From positions 135,728,818 to 135,792,817 of the forward strand of contig NC_071392.1 in assembly GCF_022682495.2 (NCBI RefSeq): a stretch of DNA of 64,000 nucleotides, given 5' to 3'. Below are positions 61,171 through 64,000 of the stretch, piece by piece (position 1 is the stretch's first letter; each line of letters begins with the position of its first letter). A program made the position numbers and the translations under genes. The notes beneath the pieces are model-generated. The model made no database searches. It was not told the origin of the DNA and saw only the letters and a list, made by a program, of their open reading frames with translations. This DNA comes from Desmodus rotundus. Its lineage: Eukaryota; Chordata; Mammalia; Chiroptera; Phyllostomidae.

Positions 61171-61504
61171 GCTGGAATACTATACGCTACCAAATTCAAT
61201 AACCTAGAAGAAATGGTTAAGTTCCTAGAAATATATAACCTTTCTAATATAAATAATGAAGAATTGGAAAATCTAAATAGACTAATCACAAGTGAGGAAA
61301 ATTGAGGCAACCATCAAAACCCTTACAAAAAATAAAAGTCCAGGGCCAAGACAGTTTCAACAGTGAATTATAACAAACATTCAAAGAAGATTTAAAACCT
61401 ATCCTCAAAGTCTTCCAAAAAAATTGAAGAACAGAAATATTTCCTAACACATTTTATGAAGCCAACATAACCATGATACCAAAACCAGGCAAGAATAACA
61501 CAGA
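61171..61504 (+). mobile_element. Fragment of a different L1 ORF2
   Basis: This is a second RT-region piece, with 'NKSPGP' and 'TMIPKPGKN'. It repeats the part of ORF2 already present near 59470-59670, so it comes from another L1 copy. Confidence 0.65.
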
Positions 61505-61935
61505 AAGTGCCCATCAGCAAATGAGTGGATCCCAAAACTATGGTATATTTACACAATGGAATTCTATGCAGCAGAGAGAAAGAGGAGCTTATACCCTTTG
61601 CAACAGCATGGATGGAACTGGAAAGCATTATGCTAAGTGAAATAAGCCAGGCGGTGAGGGACAAATACCATATGATCTCACTTTTAACTGGAACATAATC
61701 AACAGGAGGGAAAAGCAAACAAAATATAACCAGAGACATTGAAATTAAGAACAATCTAACAATAGCCAGGGGGGAGTGGGGAGGAGACAGTGGGGAAAGG
61801 GGATTACAGGAACTACTATAAAGGACACATGGACAAAATCAAGGGGGAGGGTAGAAGTGGGGGAGGGAAGGGGGTTAGGCTGGGGTAGGGTGGAGGGATG
61901 GGGAGAAAAGGCATACAACTGTAATTGAAAAACAA
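61505..61935 (+). mobile_element. Young LINE-1 3' end
   Basis: From 'gtgcccatcagcaaatgag' through the ORF2 C-terminus, the G-rich 3' UTR and an A-rich tail near 61930, it closely matches the inverses of 15793-16292 and 14932-15325. It is 5' truncated. Confidence 0.8.
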
Positions 61936-61984
61936 TAAATAAGTTAATTTATTAATTTATAATAATAAATTAATTTATTTATTA

Positions 61985-62395
61985 ATTTTCCACTTCGATC
62001 TCCCTGGGTTTTCCACTTCGTCCTTATTCCCCTCCCTGCAACTTCAGGCAACCAGGTCTCTCACAGTATTGCTCAGGCCTTGTTTGGCTGTGGAGGAGGC
62101 CATTAACCCGGCTCTCTCCCAGGAGTCCTGCAGCAGGCCCGCATGGGTGGGCCTGGGGCTGCAGCCGCCCTGGTCCCCGCGTTGGTCCCAGGGACCTTTT
62201 TGTCTTGAAGCAATCCCCTTACCTTCTGTTTTCTCAGTGTCCTCTGTACTTTTTGGTCTCCTATCTTCATAAACGCTGGGCTGGTTTTGGCTGTTCGCTT
62301 TGTTTCTCAGTGGAGTGGGTAGGTGTTTCACCCAGGTGCAGGGGGAAGTTAACTCCACTCCCACCTATCTCGCCGCCATCTTCTCTCTCTACAAA
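61985..62395 (-). mobile_element. Inverted L1-like 5' end
   Basis: On the minus strand it begins 'gagagagaagatggcggcg', the kind of start found at L1 5' ends, followed by a GC-rich UTR-like sequence and an A/T-rich end with AATAAA-like motifs. It is joined tail-on to the plus-strand L1 3' end. L1 identity rests mainly on the 5' motif and composition. Confidence 0.5.
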
Positions 62396-62396
62396 G

Positions 62397-62545
62397 CATT
62401 ATTAAAATAAATAGAAAGATATTCCATATTCATGGATTGGAAGAATGAGCATAGTTAAAATGGCCATATTACCCAAAGCGATATAAAGATTTAATGCAAT
62501 CCCCCATCAAAATCCCAATGTCACTTTTTAAAGAAATAGAACAGA
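62397..62545 (+). mobile_element. L1 ORF2 fragment
   Basis: 'atattcatggattggaagaat' and 'atggccatattacccaaagc' match the ORF2 segment also present near 60505-60560. It may continue the fragment at 61171-61504, with loss of the middle part. Confidence 0.7.
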
Positions 62546-62549
62546 GAGA

Positions 62550-64000
62550 TCCAAGATGGTGGCAGAGTAGGTGGAAGCTACACTACCTCCACCCTGGACC
62601 AAACTGGAATTATAAGTAATTATAGAAAAGTCATCCTGAATAACTGACTAAACACTAGCTGGAGAGAAGCCTTATAATGAAAATTTCATGAAAGAAAAAA
62701 CACCACCACAGTGAGACTAGAAGCAAGATGGCTGGCTGGGCTCCCACAAGCAGCAGTTGAAGTTCTAGAGGATATATTTCAGCTTCTGAGGAGTTGCCCC
62801 TGATAAGTGTAAGGTCTCAATCCCAGGCCAGTCTCCCCCGCCTAAAGAAACAGAACTGGGAAAGGAACCCAAATAACATCTGGCTGTGAAATGCAGTGGG
62901 GTTTCTATCTGTAAGGGAGAGATGACTAGGGCTACAGAGAGACCCTTAAAAGACCAACACACAAAAATTCATTTGCAGCCATTTACCCTGGGCACTGGCA
63001 GAGGGAGGGCACCATGGACTAGAGATGCATGAGGAAAGTCTGGGTTGGTAGATCAAAGGAGAGAGCTGAATGGTCAGCCACCAGGTTCCCTGTGTTGAGT
63101 CATTCCCCATACTGCAGAAGCCATCTTTCTCAGACGAAGCACTTCCTTCCATGTGGAAATAGCTTGGGGAAAAGCAATAACCCTATCTACAGGAATCACT
63201 CACTCTCTCTATACCCTGTGTGGCTTAAGCCTGGCTGCTAAGGAGTACAGCTGGAGGCAACTTCAGAGAGTAAGCCTAACAGAAAGCCTACAGGTCAAAG
63301 TGGATCTCTGGGAGCTCTGACACTTTTGTTGATCTTCCGCTGGACTCAGTGCTGGTAAAAGCAGGCTTTGTTGTGCAGCTGGGATTGGTCTTCACACACT
63401 CAGGCTCAGCAGAGGGAGCCACAAGCTTTGGATCGCTGATAGCTCTGAATGAGACAGATTGCCCATGGCCAGTCACAGGCAGCATCTGACATAGGTTTGC
63501 ACCAGAGTTTTTGCATATCTACCTAATACATAGAAACAAACACAAAGAAGCAGCCAAAAATGGGAAGACAAACAGGTCCCAAATGACAGAACAAGAAAAT
63601 TTTCCAGAAGAACTAAATGAAATGGAGGTAAGCAATTTAGCAGATGTAGAATTTAGAGTAATGATTATAAGAATATTCAATAGCATAAAAAAGACATAGA
63701 ATCTATAAAAAGGACGAGTCAGAAATAAAGAATGCAATATCTGAAATAAATAATACACTGGAAGGAATAAACAGTAGGTTAGATGAAGCAGAAGATCCAA
63801 TCAGTGATTTGGAATACAAGGTAGAAAAAACACCCAAGCAGAAGAGCAAAAATAAAAAAAATTTTAAATGAGGAGAGTAAGAAATATTTGCAACAATGTG
63901 AAGCATACCAACATTCACATGGGAATACCAGAAGGAGAGAGAGTGAGCAAAGGATTGAGAACCTATTTGAAGAAATAATGACTGAAAAGTCCCCTAACCT
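62550..64000 (+). mobile_element. LINE-1 5' UTR and ORF1 start, runs off window
   Basis: Starting 'ccaagatggtggcagagtag', it shares blocks with the 5' UTR at 55033-57140 (for example 'gccacaagctttggatcgctgatagc' against the related stretch near 56290). The ORF1 beginning is seen from about 63580 ('NFPEELNEMEVSNLADVEF') and continues to the window end with frame breaks. Confidence 0.75.

Overview
The window reads as mammalian nuclear DNA, most likely from a bat. The clearest clue is two tRNA-derived SINEs of the Ves type (21600-21807 and 43692-43922), which are characteristic of bats. Ancient mammal-wide repeats (MIR, L2, MER5-like hAT, MaLR) and several younger LINE-1 copies support this. No species can be assigned from sequence alone.

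There is one convincing intact gene, NXT1 (p15), on the + strand. It has a CpG-dense promoter and noncoding first exon (about 35760-36403), a 2.2 kb intron, and a second exon that carries the whole 140-residue reading frame (38691-39113) and an AATAAA signal at 39358. NXT1 partners NXF1 in nuclear export of mRNA. About 4 kb downstream, on the opposite strand, lies a decayed, frameshifted NXT-like copy (42972-43347). A third gene-derived piece is a FAM120-family retrocopy at 8980-9720 with stops and a large internal deletion. A fourth is a short retrocopy of an unidentified mRNA 3' end at 14140-14249.

Region by region: 1-6.4 kb is mostly unrecognised, non-coding sequence. At 6.4-8.4 kb there is an apparently full-length half-LINE (HAL1) in minus orientation, then the FAM120 retrocopy. 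From 9.8 to 31.2 kb is a patchwork of old L1, hAT, MIR, LTR and L1 3'-end insertions, several with visible target-site duplications. One DNA transposon with TA duplications (29213-29918) is interrupted by an L1. A 3.4 kb L1 (31757-35165) sits just upstream of the NXT1 promoter. Downstream of NXT1 are a solitary ERV LTR with a perfect 6-bp duplication (45189-45995) and a 4 kb minus-strand L1 (47140-51135). From 54 kb to the end is a pile-up of overlapping L1 pieces, including an inverted L1 5' end joined to another L1's tail.

The genes do not form a pathway. This is a single housekeeping gene in a repeat-rich neighbourhood. Most open frames in the window are chance frames or lie within LINE-1. 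I found no new multi-gene system. The best leads are the antisense NXT-like copy, the full-length HAL1, the nested DNA transposon, and a perfect 19-bp hairpin at 40171-40217.
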